From: Ammoniphilus resinae
GTDB taxonomy: Bacteria > Bacillota > Bacilli > Aneurinibacillales > RAOX-1
NCBI RefSeq assembly: GCF_017873965.1
Contig: NZ_JAGGKT010000027.1
Location: 1 to 41,040 of the forward strand
Length of the DNA stretch: 41,040 nt
Direction of reading: 5' to 3'
Below, one piece after another: positions 16,408 to 25,394 of the stretch. Under the pieces are notes generated by a model. It worked only from the letters and a program-made list of their open reading frames with translations, did not search any database and was not told the DNA's origin. Every line of letters starts with the position of its first letter. The first letter of the stretch is position 1. The position numbers were made by a program, and so were the translations under genes.

Positions 16408-18681
16408 ATGAATTGGATTGTTTTCTTTATTCTTTCTGTAATAATGGTTTTTACACCTTATCAAAAAGGGTTATTCTTTGATAAGGATTTATATATCTGG
16501 GAAACAATTATTGGTGCTTTATTTATAATTACTGTTATTTTGATGTTTAAAAAAAATCTTCAACACATAAAGGGTACTAATCTTGTTGTTTTTTTAGTTC
16601 CACTAATGTACTTAGTAGTAATCCCAATAGCTGAATCGCCTAAAAGTAATATGGATTTAATGTACAGATGGACTGCCTTTTCATGTTTTTTCTGTATGTT
16701 GATATGGGTGCAGTACACAGACAAAATTAGAAGGTTACTTCCATTTGTTCTTCATCTATGTGGTTCAGTGATAGCTATTTTGGCCATAACTGGCTACTGG
16801 GGTTACTTTGACTTTCCGGAACTTCTGACAGGTGATGATCGCCTAGCTGGTACACTTCAATATCCAAATACATTCGCTACTTTAATGGGTGCATTTTGGC
16901 TGTATGCATTGATTGTATTAACAACAAGACAAATATTGAAGCCTTGGATGGTATTGTTCTTTGGTTTTCCGCTAGTTGCATTTTTAATATCAATATTGCT
17001 ATCAGAATCGAGGGGTACATTTCTTATCTTACCTATTTCTTGGTTCTTCGGACTCCTCTTACTTAGGACAAGAGAACAGATTAAATTCATATTAAATACC
17101 CTAATTTCGGTTGGTATATCATTAGTTGTGTACCGTCAAATAATTTCAGCGAAAGAGGCAGGAATCTCTAATCCTGGTCTTATTTCTTTTTTTATCGGAA
17201 CGGTTGTTGTTGTTTTGTTGATAACTGTTATTGTTTCACAACTTCATACTAACAAGTTGAGGTTTTTTGAATCCAAAAATTTACTTCGCTTTGTATTTCC
17301 AGTCTTAGCCCTTATGATGGCAGTACTTTTAGTTGCTGATCTAAAATTTCAAGGTATCGTGTATCATCAATTACCGACAAATTTACAAGAACGTGTTGCA
17401 AGTATTGATACAGGGACAGCAAGTGTTTTAGGACGGACTGCTTTTTACGAAGATGGTATAAAAATGAGTAAGGATGCACCTCTTCTAGGTTATGGTGGTG
17501 GGGGATGGAAAGCTTTATTTACAAAATATCAACATCAACCGTATTGGAGTACGAATGCTCATAATGGGTATTTAGAATTACTTCTGGATATAGGATGGAT
17601 TGGTCTATTAGTGTTTGTTGTGGTGTTTGGAATGTTAATAGGTCAGATATTTAAACGAATTAGAGAAGAAAAAAACAGTGTTTACGTAACTATGACAATT
17701 GCAACCTTACCATCTTTATTAACAATTTTCCTGCATTCAATGATTGATCTAGACCTGTCTTTCGGTACGATTTGGTTCGTGGTTTTGTGGTTATTAGCTA
17801 TGGGAGTTTCTGAAAGACCCTTGATTAATAGTAGGGTTAATGTTCCGTGGTTAGGAAAAGTTTCATTAGCAGTTCTTATCGTATTTGTTGGGGTGCTTAG
17901 TTTCAAATCATTCAAATTTTATCTTTCCGAAAATCAGGTGGCTTACGCAGATTCAAATTTATCTCTTCAAAAAGGACAGGAAGTATATGAAAGGACAACC
18001 TTCTACAACCCTTATCATATCGATTATCTATTAAAATTGGCTAGTGTTTATGTCCGCAATTATGAAGAAACAGGGAAGGAAGCTATTAAAACAGAAATTC
18101 TCAAAACGATTGCTAGGCTAGTACAATTGGAGCCAAATAACCCTAAGGTATTATTTGGAATTGGCAATTTATACACTCAAATTGGTGATCCTCTTACTGG
18201 GATAAGTTATGTAGATATGGCCCTGAATGCAGATAAATTTAAAGTTGAATATTATGATAGTAGTATCTTTTTGAAATCAGAGGTAGCACTGCAAATAATG
18301 GAACACTCAGAAGAAAAAGCCAAAGAATTGGCGATAAGCGGGATAAATGATTTTCAAAGGTATAATCAACTGTTTGAGGTTTACAAGAAGAATCCTATTC
18401 CCGACATGCGACCTTTGAATATAAAAACAATTACTTATTTTTATGTTGGACAGGCTTATTTAATATTGGGTGAATATCAACATTCCATAGACATTTTAAG
18501 TCGTTTGGATGGAAATGTAGAAAATCACATTCTTAAACAAGTTTATGCTGTCCGCTTTATTGCAAACGAACAGATGGGAAAGCAAAATGATAATTCCAAA
18601 ATAGAATTTCAAGCAGGCGGGAAATTCCCTGATTTCAAACAATACGTAAAAAACTATAAAACAAAAATAGGAATAAAATAA
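16408..18681 (+). CDS. O-antigen-ligase-family membrane protein with TPR tail; WsaB-like oligosaccharyl:protein transferase candidate
   Basis: The start is ATG 16408 after AGGAGGG; a GTG at 16393 lies upstream of that site. The 757-residue product has about 12 membrane segments in residues 1-505. A Wzy_C/O-antigen-ligase region lies near 345-415, with an external loop holding LLGYGGGGWKALF and the His-Asn pair in STNAHNGYLELL. The C-terminal third (about 530-755) is soluble and TPR-like, with LxxAxxY-type helices. This architecture fits WsaB of G. stearothermophilus, the enzyme that moves the finished glycan from undecaprenyl diphosphate to the S-layer protein. It could instead be a polymerase or a ligase for another acceptor. 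It is followed closely by a stalk-NPCBM gene, and its leader resembles that of the main glycan operon. Confidence 0.75.
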   Translation: MNWIVFFILSVIMVFTPYQKGLFFDKDLYIWETIIGALFIITVILMFKKNLQHIKGTNLVVFLVPLMYLVVIPIAESPKSNMDLMYRWTAFSCFFCMLIWVQYTDKIRRLLPFVLHLCGSVIAILAITGYWGYFDFPELLTGDDRLAGTLQYPNTFATLMGAFWLYALIVLTTRQILKPWMVLFFGFPLVAFLISILLSESRGTFLILPISWFFGLLLLRTREQIKFILNTLISVGISLVVYRQIISAKEAGISNPGLISFFIGTVVVVLLITVIVSQLHTNKLRFFESKNLLRFVFPVLALMMAVLLVADLKFQGIVYHQLPTNLQERVASIDTGTASVLGRTAFYEDGIKMSKDAPLLGYGGGGWKALFTKYQHQPYWSTNAHNGYLELLLDIGWIGLLVFVVVFGMLIGQIFKRIREEKNSVYVTMTIATLPSLLTIFLHSMIDLDLSFGTIWFVVLWLLAMGVSERPLINSRVNVPWLGKVSLAVLIVFVGVLSFKSFKFYLSENQVAYADSNLSLQKGQEVYERTTFYNPYHIDYLLKLASVYVRNYEETGKEAIKTEILKTIARLVQLEPNNPKVLFGIGNLYTQIGDPLTGISYVDMALNADKFKVEYYDSSIFLKSEVALQIMEHSEEKAKELAISGINDFQRYNQLFEVYKKNPIPDMRPLNIKTITYFYVGQAYLILGEYQHSIDILSRLDGNVENHILKQVYAVRFIANEQMGKQNDNSKIEFQAGGKFPDFKQYVKNYKTKIGIK

Positions 18682-18757
18682 TATTGGAATGGTAGGAATT
18701 TTTGCGCTAGAAGAGAAATAGACTAAAATATAATTAATTTTATGGGGGGACATGCTT

Positions 18758-19447
18758 GTGAAAAAAATTCTAACTGGTTTTTTATTGGGCTCCATTTTCT
18801 TCTCTGGGATTTCATTTGCTGCAAGCAAGATTGATGTTTCATTCCTACCGCTTAGTTTCTACATTGATGGGGAGAAAAAGGAACTTTCGCAGGGACAACA
18901 AGGATTTATCTATAATGGAACTACCTATGTTCCGCTTCGCTTTATTGGAGAAAGTTTGGGGAAGGAAGTTGAATTTTATAAAGGAAAAACTAATACTATT
19001 TATATAGGAAAGAAATCGGGTGGATCAGAATACCAACTTGAAAAAGTGAATCCAACTTCGAAAAACCTGATAAACTCAAGTCAGATTGGTTCCAGTTTTG
19101 AGTCTAATCAAGGCGGTAAATTTAATTCCGGGTATATTATTGGTCAAAATCTGACCGATTCCTTCGGGTGGATTAAGAATGAATACACTCTTAACAACGA
19201 ATATGAACGTTTTGAAGCGATAGTTGTGCCGCACAAAAATTGGAGCGGAAAAAATAAGAATGACAATGTGGGGAATTTAAAAATATATGCTGATGGAAAA
19301 CTTGTCTTTTCTACAGGGAATATTTCATCCGATCTGAAGGAACCTATTGAAGTAAAGGTAAGTTTAACAGGGGTTTCAAAGCTGAAAATTGATTGCGTTG
19401 GGGCTGATTTGGGTCTATTGGAAGCAAAATTAGTGAAGGAGAAATAA
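18758..19447 (+). CDS. Secreted stalk-domain plus NPCBM-like carbohydrate-binding protein
   Basis: The start is GTG 18758: GGGGGG at 18744-18749 is 8 bases from it but only 2 from ATG 18752. The 229-residue product has a signal peptide (cleavage after SFAA, about residue 21), a stalk (Cu_amine_oxidN1) domain at about 25-87 with TYVPLRFIGESLG, and a C-terminal beta domain (about 105-229) that resembles NPCBM/NEW2 modules, with a GWIKNEYTLN strand start and an ADGKLVFSTG hairpin. It lies 76 bases after the ligase-like gene with no terminator between, so the two are probably co-transcribed. It may bind surface glycan, perhaps the product of the ligase. That role is inference from fold resemblance and context. 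Confidence 0.68.
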   Translation: MKKILTGFLLGSIFFSGISFAASKIDVSFLPLSFYIDGEKKELSQGQQGFIYNGTTYVPLRFIGESLGKEVEFYKGKTNTIYIGKKSGGSEYQLEKVNPTSKNLINSSQIGSSFESNQGGKFNSGYIIGQNLTDSFGWIKNEYTLNNEYERFEAIVVPHKNWSGKNKNDNVGNLKIYADGKLVFSTGNISSDLKEPIEVKVSLTGVSKLKIDCVGADLGLLEAKLVKEK

Positions 19448-19455
19448 TAAGACTA

Positions 19456-19496
19456 ATCTCATCGAAGTGAGTCTCTGACTTCGATGGGATTTTTTT
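19456..19496 (+). terminator. Strong terminator of the ligase operon
   Basis: ATCTCATCGAAGT (19456-19468) pairs with ACTTCGATGGGAT (19478-19490) with one G-T pair, followed by a T-run. Confidence 0.95.
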
Positions 19497-19624
19497 ATAA
19501 AGTAAATACATTTTATACGCATTCTCCTGTTTACAGAAATAGGTTTATTGATTATTTAAAACTTTAGTACCAGAACAAACAACTTGTAATTTTGGACTTA
19601 TATTCCTTGGACGTTAATTATTTG

Positions 19625-19657
19625 GTACTGTATGCAATTGAAATCTATGATAATATA
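19625..19657 (+). promoter_or_regulatory. Shared promoter block, copy 2 (glycan operon)
   Basis: GTACTGT (19625-19631), 14 bases, TATGATAATATA (19646-19657), identical in both blocks and in spacing to copy 1 at 16200. AAATGTCGGA follows at 19666-19675. Confidence 0.62.
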
Positions 19658-19665
19658 AGATAGGC

Positions 19666-19844
19666 AAATGTCGGATTTTGTAAATGGTGGACGGAATTAT
19701 GCACGTGCGAAAGTAGTCTATTATCAATTAAGATGGAATGGGGCGCGTTTCTTGTCAGTCAATAAGTTATGCCAAAGTAAATACTGACGATTGTTCACAA
19801 GTCTACGTTCCGGTACATAGTGAAAGCTGATTCTTTTAGTATAG
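19666..19844 (+). ncRNA. Candidate conserved leader RNA, copy 2
   Basis: ATGGAATG (19733-19740) can pair over long range with CGTTCC (19806-19811). An inner hairpin GTCAGT/ACTGAC (about 19754-19788) fills the gap. TTCCGGT (19808-19814), then GATTC (19829-19833), T-run and ATAG follow, as in copy 1. The rest of 19497-19892 shows no gene. It precedes a very long operon, so an antitermination role is conceivable. Confidence 0.45.
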
Positions 19845-19892
19845 ATTGTTAGGACGGCATGTTTCAGAAAGAATTAATTGGGGAGATTGAAA

Positions 19893-20681
19893 ATGGGTAC
19901 AATAATAGATTTATTCAAAAGTCGAAGATTAATTTATGAACTGTCAAAAAAAGATCTTCAAGTGCGTTATTTAGGTTCTTATTTGGGAATTCTTTGGGCT
20001 TTTATTCAACCCATTGTTACGATACTAATATTTTGGTTTATTTTTCAGGTTGGCTTTAAGTTTACCCCGGTTGATAATTTTCCGTTTATTTTATGGTTTG
20101 TTCCAGCGTTTTTATCGTGGAATTTTTTTGCAGATTGCCTACAGAGTGCAACGAATTCTGTGATTGAGAACAGTTATCTAGTTAAAAAAGTTGTATTCCG
20201 TGTAAGTATTCTTCCAATAATAAAGATCAATTCGGCATTATTAGTACATTGCTTTTTTATTGTATTCTTATTAGGGATGTTTGTTTATTATGGTTATGAT
20301 TTGTCCTTGTATAACTTACAAGTTTTTTATTATTTATTTGCAACAGTTATATTAGTTCTAGGTCTTTCATTTATTACTTCTTCCTTAGTTATATTTTTAA
20401 AGGATGTAGGGCAATTTATTTCGATGATTTTACAATTCGGTTTCTGGATCACTCCAATATTTTGGACTTTAGAAACGGTTCCTGATAAATTCCACAGTTT
20501 GATTAGACTAAATCCAATGTATTATATCGTAGAAGGATATAGGGATTCATTCGTTTACAATCAGTGGTTTTGGGAAAAACCAGACCTTGCCATATATTTT
20601 TGGACAGTATCCGTTTTTTTATTTATTCTCGGATTGGTTATTTTTAAGAGACTAAGACCCCATTTTGCGGATGTCTTATAG
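19893..20681 (+). CDS. wzm: ABC-2 polysaccharide exporter, membrane subunit (Wzm)
   Basis: The start is ATG 19893, 7 bases after GGGGAG; a TTG at 19878 lies upstream of that site. The 262-residue protein has six hydrophobic segments and the ABC-2/TagG-like N-terminus, with KKDLQVRYLGSYLGILWA ahead of the first membrane helix (the interface helix). Late in the protein, RLNPMYYIVEGYRD is a hallmark of Wzm, TagG and RfbD permeases. Paired with the ATPase 8 bases downstream, it should move a complete undecaprenyl-PP-linked glycan across the membrane. It is the first gene of a 15-gene run to 36174 with gaps under 25 bases and no terminator seen. Confidence 0.92.
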   Translation: MGTIIDLFKSRRLIYELSKKDLQVRYLGSYLGILWAFIQPIVTILIFWFIFQVGFKFTPVDNFPFILWFVPAFLSWNFFADCLQSATNSVIENSYLVKKVVFRVSILPIIKINSALLVHCFFIVFLLGMFVYYGYDLSLYNLQVFYYLFATVILVLGLSFITSSLVIFLKDVGQFISMILQFGFWITPIFWTLETVPDKFHSLIRLNPMYYIVEGYRDSFVYNQWFWEKPDLAIYFWTVSVFLFILGLVIFKRLRPHFADVL

Positions 20682-20689
20682 GAGGCATT

Positions 20690-21961
20690 ATGAACGAAGA
20701 AAATAAAATAGCGGTAAAAGTTCAAAATGTAACCAAACTGTACAAGCTTTACGATAAACCAATCGATCGTCTGATGGAATCGATTAATCCTTTTTCAAAA
20801 AAACATCATAAGAATTTTTATGCTCTAGAAGATCTTTCTTTTACAATTGCTAAAGGGGAGACTCTTGGAATTATTGGGAAAAACGGATCGGGTAAATCAA
20901 CCCTCCTTAAAATGATTACAGGGGTCCTTACGCCAAGTTCAGGTTCAATTGAAGTGAATGGGAAGATTTCTGCTCTTTTGGAACTTGGAGCAGGGTTTAA
21001 TCCAGAATACACTGGACTTGAGAATGTTTATATGAATGGAACGATTATGGGTTTTTCTAGGGAAGAAATGGATAAGAGGATTGATGAAATTCTTTCGTTT
21101 GCCGATATTGGTGAATTTATCCACCAGCCAGTTAAAACTTATTCCAGCGGGATGTTTGTTCGCTTAGCTTTTGCTGTAGCAATAAACGTAGACCCGGATA
21201 TCTTAATTGTAGATGAAGCTTTAAGTGTTGGCGATATGAGATTTCAACAAAAATGTCTTCGTAAGATTGAAGAACTGAAAGAAAAAAAAACGGTGCTTTT
21301 TGTTTCTCACGATTTAGCATCTATTACCAAGTTTTGCAATCGGGTAATTTGGATTAATGAAGGGAAACTTGTAGAGGATGGTCTACCTACTGAGGTCTCG
21401 AAAAAGTACCAGGCATTTATGTTAGATTCCAACCTCTTTAAATATAATTTGGCCCAATCGGAAGTCAATGATCAATTGGTGGACAATATTGACCCTATAG
21501 ACCCAAGCTTGGATGTTCTAGGGGATAATGAAGCTATTATTAAGGGGATCAGCTTATTTGAAAAAAATACAAATCGTAAATTGACGATGGTAACCCCCGG
21601 ACAGCTTGTACGATTATCAATTAAAGTTCAATTTAATAGAGTTTTGGAAAACCCAATCGTTGGTTTCTCTATAAAGGATAGACTTGGAAATATTGTTACA
21701 CAATCCAATAGTTATGTGCTTGGACAACAGATTAATAATATTTATGAGGGGAAAGCATCCATATATTCTTTTGAGTTTACTTTCCCAAATCTGACCAATG
21801 GTAACTATACTATTTCACCTGCGATTGCCTCAGGTAGCCAAGAGGATCATCAACAGCATAGCTGGGTTCATGATGCACTTGTTATTCAGGTTATGGACAT
21901 GCAATTATATTCACTTCAAGGTTATTTGTTCCTGGAAGACATTCAATTCTTAACAAGTTAA
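20690..21961 (+). CDS. wzt: ABC polysaccharide exporter ATPase with C-terminal glycan-recognition domain (Wzt)
   Basis: 423 residues. The nucleotide-binding domain spans about 1-245: Walker A GKNGSGKST (63-71), signature YSSGM (151-155), Walker B ILIVDE (171-176) and switch His207. The GAGFNPEYTG stretch (100-109) is typical of the polysaccharide/teichoic acid subfamily. After a linker, residues about 285-423 form an extra beta-sandwich of the Wzt_C type. In E. coli O8/O9a that domain binds the methyl or phosphomethyl cap at the non-reducing end and licenses export. Here the next gene carries a methyltransferase domain, which supports the same logic. The start is ATG 20690 after AGGAGG. Confidence 0.93.
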   Translation: MNEENKIAVKVQNVTKLYKLYDKPIDRLMESINPFSKKHHKNFYALEDLSFTIAKGETLGIIGKNGSGKSTLLKMITGVLTPSSGSIEVNGKISALLELGAGFNPEYTGLENVYMNGTIMGFSREEMDKRIDEILSFADIGEFIHQPVKTYSSGMFVRLAFAVAINVDPDILIVDEALSVGDMRFQQKCLRKIEELKEKKTVLFVSHDLASITKFCNRVIWINEGKLVEDGLPTEVSKKYQAFMLDSNLFKYNLAQSEVNDQLVDNIDPIDPSLDVLGDNEAIIKGISLFEKNTNRKLTMVTPGQLVRLSIKVQFNRVLENPIVGFSIKDRLGNIVTQSNSYVLGQQINNIYEGKASIYSFEFTFPNLTNGNYTISPAIASGSQEDHQQHSWVHDALVIQVMDMQLYSLQGYLFLEDIQFLTS

Positions 21962-21974
21962 TAAGGAGAAGGTT

Positions 21975-24900
21975 ATGAATTTTACTGGCGAAAGATTTGT
22001 TCCAAGTGCAGTAGATGATATAGAACTTGAAATTGAACATCTTCAACGATACTTGTCTGTTGCAGATATGGTTAGAGATAAGGTGGTATTGGATGCTGCA
22101 TCAGGAGAAGGTTACGGTTCATTTATATTATCGGAAAAAGCTGCGAAAGTTACGGGGATCGATTTAAGTAAAGATGCAGTCGAGCATGCAAGAGAGGCAT
22201 ATAAAAGGTTTAATCTAACTTTTGAATGTGCATCAATTGAAAAATTGCCATTTGAAGATAGTTCCTTTGATATTGTCGTTTCTTTTGAAACGATTGAGCA
22301 TGTAGATGAGATGATTCAGAAATCATTTTTAAATGAAATTAAAAGAGTGTTAAAAAAGGGTGGATTGTTGATTATGTCCACTCCAAATAAATATATTTAT
22401 TCAGACCGTGCCAATTATAAAAACGAATTTCATGTTAAAGAATTCTATGAAGAAGAATTCAGAGGATTTTTACGAAATTACTTTCGGTTTATTGACATGT
22501 ATTATCAAAACCATGAAGTCTATTCGGTTATTAATAATGGTATAGATGAAGGAGCTAAAGCTTTTTATCGGACTAAACAAGAAAACAGTTCAGGAAAATA
22601 TATGATTGCCATATGCTCAGATCAGGAATTGAAACAAACTACTTCCATAAATTCTATCTATTTAGATGGGAAAGAGCGATTTTTTCATGCAAAACAACGC
22701 ATTCTTCAACTCCAAGATGAGGTGGAGGAAAGAAATGCACATATCAAGAATTTAGATGAGTTCATTGAATCGAAGGACCGATTAATAAGAGGTTTTCAGG
22801 ATGAAGTGAAATCTAAAAACGAGGAACTAATTCTTAAATATGTGAAAATTGAAGAATTCTGTACTTGGGCCAAATCCCTAGAGGAGGATCTTAGGAATAA
22901 AAATAAAGTGATTGAAGATAAGGAAGAGTTAATAAAAGGCTTGATAGAGGATGTAAAATCAAAAGAAGTTGAGATAGATAGGTTACAAAGAGATTTTACG
23001 GAAAAAGTAACTTCTTTTGATGAAAAAGGTAAAGAGAAAGATCAAATTATTAATAATCAGCTAGGCCATATCGAGCAATTATTAGAACAGGAAAGAATCC
23101 TAAACGCAAATCAGAAGGGTCACATAGAACAGCTGTTGCAACAAGAACGTATTTTGGATAACATCTATACGTCTGAGGGATGGAAACTCCTACTTAAATT
23201 ATATAAATTTAGAGATGGAATTTTCCCCAAAAATAGCAAAAGAAAATTATTTGCCAAAATATTGTTTAATGCATTTAAAAATCCAAAACGATTTGCAAGT
23301 TATATTAATAAAAATAACATCAAGAAGTTCCGCTATTACCTTAAAACGGACAGTACGGCAATGTTAGAAAACCGCATAGATAATTATGTGGAAAGGAATT
23401 CTTCCAATACAGATTCAATGAAAGAACTGCAAATTATCGAACAAACAGACCATTATGAGAAACTTATTTTCAAAAAAGAACTCAACCCATTAGTTTCCAT
23501 CGTTATACCGGTGTATAACCAATGGAATTTTACTTATTCTTGTTTAAGATCAATTATAGAAAATACGCTTGATATCCCTTATGAAATTATTATTGCTGAT
23601 GACGTATCTACAGATGAAACAGTTAATATTGCTAATTATGTAGAAAATATTACAGTTATTCGGGATCAGGTAAACAGAGGTTTTTTGTTAAATTGTAATA
23701 ATGCAGCAAAACATGCTAATGGAAAGTATATCCTTTTTTTAAATAATGACACCAATGTTCAACCAGATTGGTTAAAACATCTAGTTGATCTGATTGAACG
23801 CGATGAGACGATCGGAATGGTCGGATCAAAACTTGTTTATAGCGATGGAAGATTGCAAGAAGCTGGTGGTATTATCTGGAATGATGCTAGCGGATGGAAC
23901 TATGGAAGATTAGATGATCCTGAAAAACCGGAATATAATTATGTGAAAGAAGTCGACTATATCTCTGGTGCATGTATTATGATTCGTTCTGGACTATGGC
24001 GTGATCTGGGCGGGTTTGATGACAGATATGTTCCAGCCTATTTCGAAGACTCTGATTTAGCATTTGGGGTAAGAAAGCACGGCTATAAGGTTGTATTACA
24101 GCCTAAGTCTGTTGTTGTTCATTTTGAAGGGATTTCTCACGGAACGGATGTAAATAGTGGTGTTAAGAGTTATCAGGTGAAAAACAGGGAAAAGTTTATT
24201 GAAAAGTGGAAGGATGTACTTGAAGCAGAACACTTTGAGAATGCAAAAGATGTCTATTTAGCTAGAGATCGGAGTAAAAACAAGAAGACAATTCTTGTAA
24301 TCGACCATTATGTACCACATTTTGATAAAGATGCAGGGAGTAGAACAACCTATCAGTATTTGAAGATGTTCGTTGATATGGGCTTAAATGTAAAATTTAT
24401 TGGTGACAATTTCTATAAACATGAACCTTACACTTCTGATCTTCAACAGTTAGGTGTTGAGGTGCTATATGGAAATTGGTACGCAAGTAATATGAGAACG
24501 TGGTTAAAGGAAAATGGGAAATATATTAATTATACTTATTTGAATAGACCTCATATTTCTATTAAATATATTGACCTTATTAGAGAATATACTCCATCCA
24601 AAATCCTTTATTATGGTCATGATTTACATTATTTAAGAGAGCTGAGGGAATATGAGCTATACCGTAACAAAGAATCATTAAAAGCATCGAATCAATGGAA
24701 AGCAATAGAATGGGAACTTTTTAGAAAATCAGATGTGGTTTACTACCCCTCACAGGTTGAAATCGATCATATTGAGCAGGAACTCCCTAATGTAGTGGGA
24801 AGGGCAATACCAGCTTATATTTACGAAAATGAAAAAAATGATGTAAAACCAATTGAAAAACGGAGGGATTTGGTATTTGTCGGAGGGTTTGGACATAAGC

Positions 24901-25382
24901 CGAATACTGATGCGGTTTTATGGTTTACTAATGATATTTTACCTATTGTAAAAGAACAGATTCCAGATATTAAATTTTATATTGTGGGCTCCAATCCACC
25001 GGATGTCATCAAAGAGTTGGAATCAGAGGATATCATTATTACGGGATTTGTTTCGGATGATCAACTGGAGGAATTATACAATAATTGTAAGATTGATGTT
25101 GTGCCTTTACGATATGGTGCAGGGGTCAAAGGGAAAGTGGTTGAAGCTTTATATCATCGAATCCCAATCATTACAACGAGTGTAGGTGCAGAGGGCCTTC
25201 CAAATATTGAGGATTACTTAGTTATTGCCGATAACCCTATTGAATTTGCCAATCAAATTGTCAAAGTTTATACGGATGATTCTATATTAGTTAGACTATC
25301 TCAAGGTTCAAAAGAGTATGTTAAAAAATATTTTTCTCCGGAAAGTGTTTTATCAATTATTGAAAAAGACATTAATAGGTGA
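21975..25382 (+). CDS. Trifunctional methyltransferase - GT2 - GT1/4-like fusion (WsaE-like)
   Basis: 1135 residues. Residues about 1-215 are a class I SAM methyltransferase: VVLDAASGEGYGSF (37-50), acidic GIDLS (61-65). Residues about 235-400 are a long coiled coil ending in two copies of an 18-residue repeat. Residues about 505-745 are a GT2 domain: VSIVIPVYN (507-515), ADDVSTDET (541-549), the metal-binding NNDT at 590-593, then EDSD (691-694). Residues about 770-1135 are a GT-B enzyme with GFGHKPN (971-977) and a donor-site Glu in VKGKVVEALY. Size and domain order match WsaE of G. stearothermophilus, which has two rhamnosyltransferases and a capping O-methyltransferase. Rhamnose is doubtful here because the rml genes are broken, so the sugar donors are unknown. 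The coiled coil recalls the WbdD ruler, which is inference. Confidence 0.85.
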   Translation: MNFTGERFVPSAVDDIELEIEHLQRYLSVADMVRDKVVLDAASGEGYGSFILSEKAAKVTGIDLSKDAVEHAREAYKRFNLTFECASIEKLPFEDSSFDIVVSFETIEHVDEMIQKSFLNEIKRVLKKGGLLIMSTPNKYIYSDRANYKNEFHVKEFYEEEFRGFLRNYFRFIDMYYQNHEVYSVINNGIDEGAKAFYRTKQENSSGKYMIAICSDQELKQTTSINSIYLDGKERFFHAKQRILQLQDEVEERNAHIKNLDEFIESKDRLIRGFQDEVKSKNEELILKYVKIEEFCTWAKSLEEDLRNKNKVIEDKEELIKGLIEDVKSKEVEIDRLQRDFTEKVTSFDEKGKEKDQIINNQLGHIEQLLEQERILNANQKGHIEQLLQQERILDNIYTSEGWKLLLKLYKFRDGIFPKNSKRKLFAKILFNAFKNPKRFASYINKNNIKKFRYYLKTDSTAMLENRIDNYVERNSSNTDSMKELQIIEQTDHYEKLIFKKELNPLVSIVIPVYNQWNFTYSCLRSIIENTLDIPYEIIIADDVSTDETVNIANYVENITVIRDQVNRGFLLNCNNAAKHANGKYILFLNNDTNVQPDWLKHLVDLIERDETIGMVGSKLVYSDGRLQEAGGIIWNDASGWNYGRLDDPEKPEYNYVKEVDYISGACIMIRSGLWRDLGGFDDRYVPAYFEDSDLAFGVRKHGYKVVLQPKSVVVHFEGISHGTDVNSGVKSYQVKNREKFIEKWKDVLEAEHFENAKDVYLARDRSKNKKTILVIDHYVPHFDKDAGSRTTYQYLKMFVDMGLNVKFIGDNFYKHEPYTSDLQQLGVEVLYGNWYASNMRTWLKENGKYINYTYLNRPHISIKYIDLIREYTPSKILYYGHDLHYLRELREYELYRNKESLKASNQWKAIEWELFRKSDVVYYPSQVEIDHIEQELPNVVGRAIPAYIYENEKNDVKPIEKRRDLVFVGGFGHKPNTDAVLWFTNDILPIVKEQIPDIKFYIVGSNPPDVIKELESEDIIITGFVSDDQLEELYNNCKIDVVPLRYGAGVKGKVVEALYHRIPIITTSVGAEGLPNIEDYLVIADNPIEFANQIVKVYTDDSILVRLSQGSKEYVKKYFSPESVLSIIEKDINR
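23064..23171 (+). repeat. In-frame tandem duplication in the coiled coil
   Basis: Two 54-base units encode residues 364-381 and 382-399 of the fusion protein. Both begin GHIEQLL and contain QERIL. Each adds 18 residues, which is not a whole number of heptads, so the register shifts. Confidence 0.8.
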
Positions 25383-25394
25383 GGAGATTTGACT

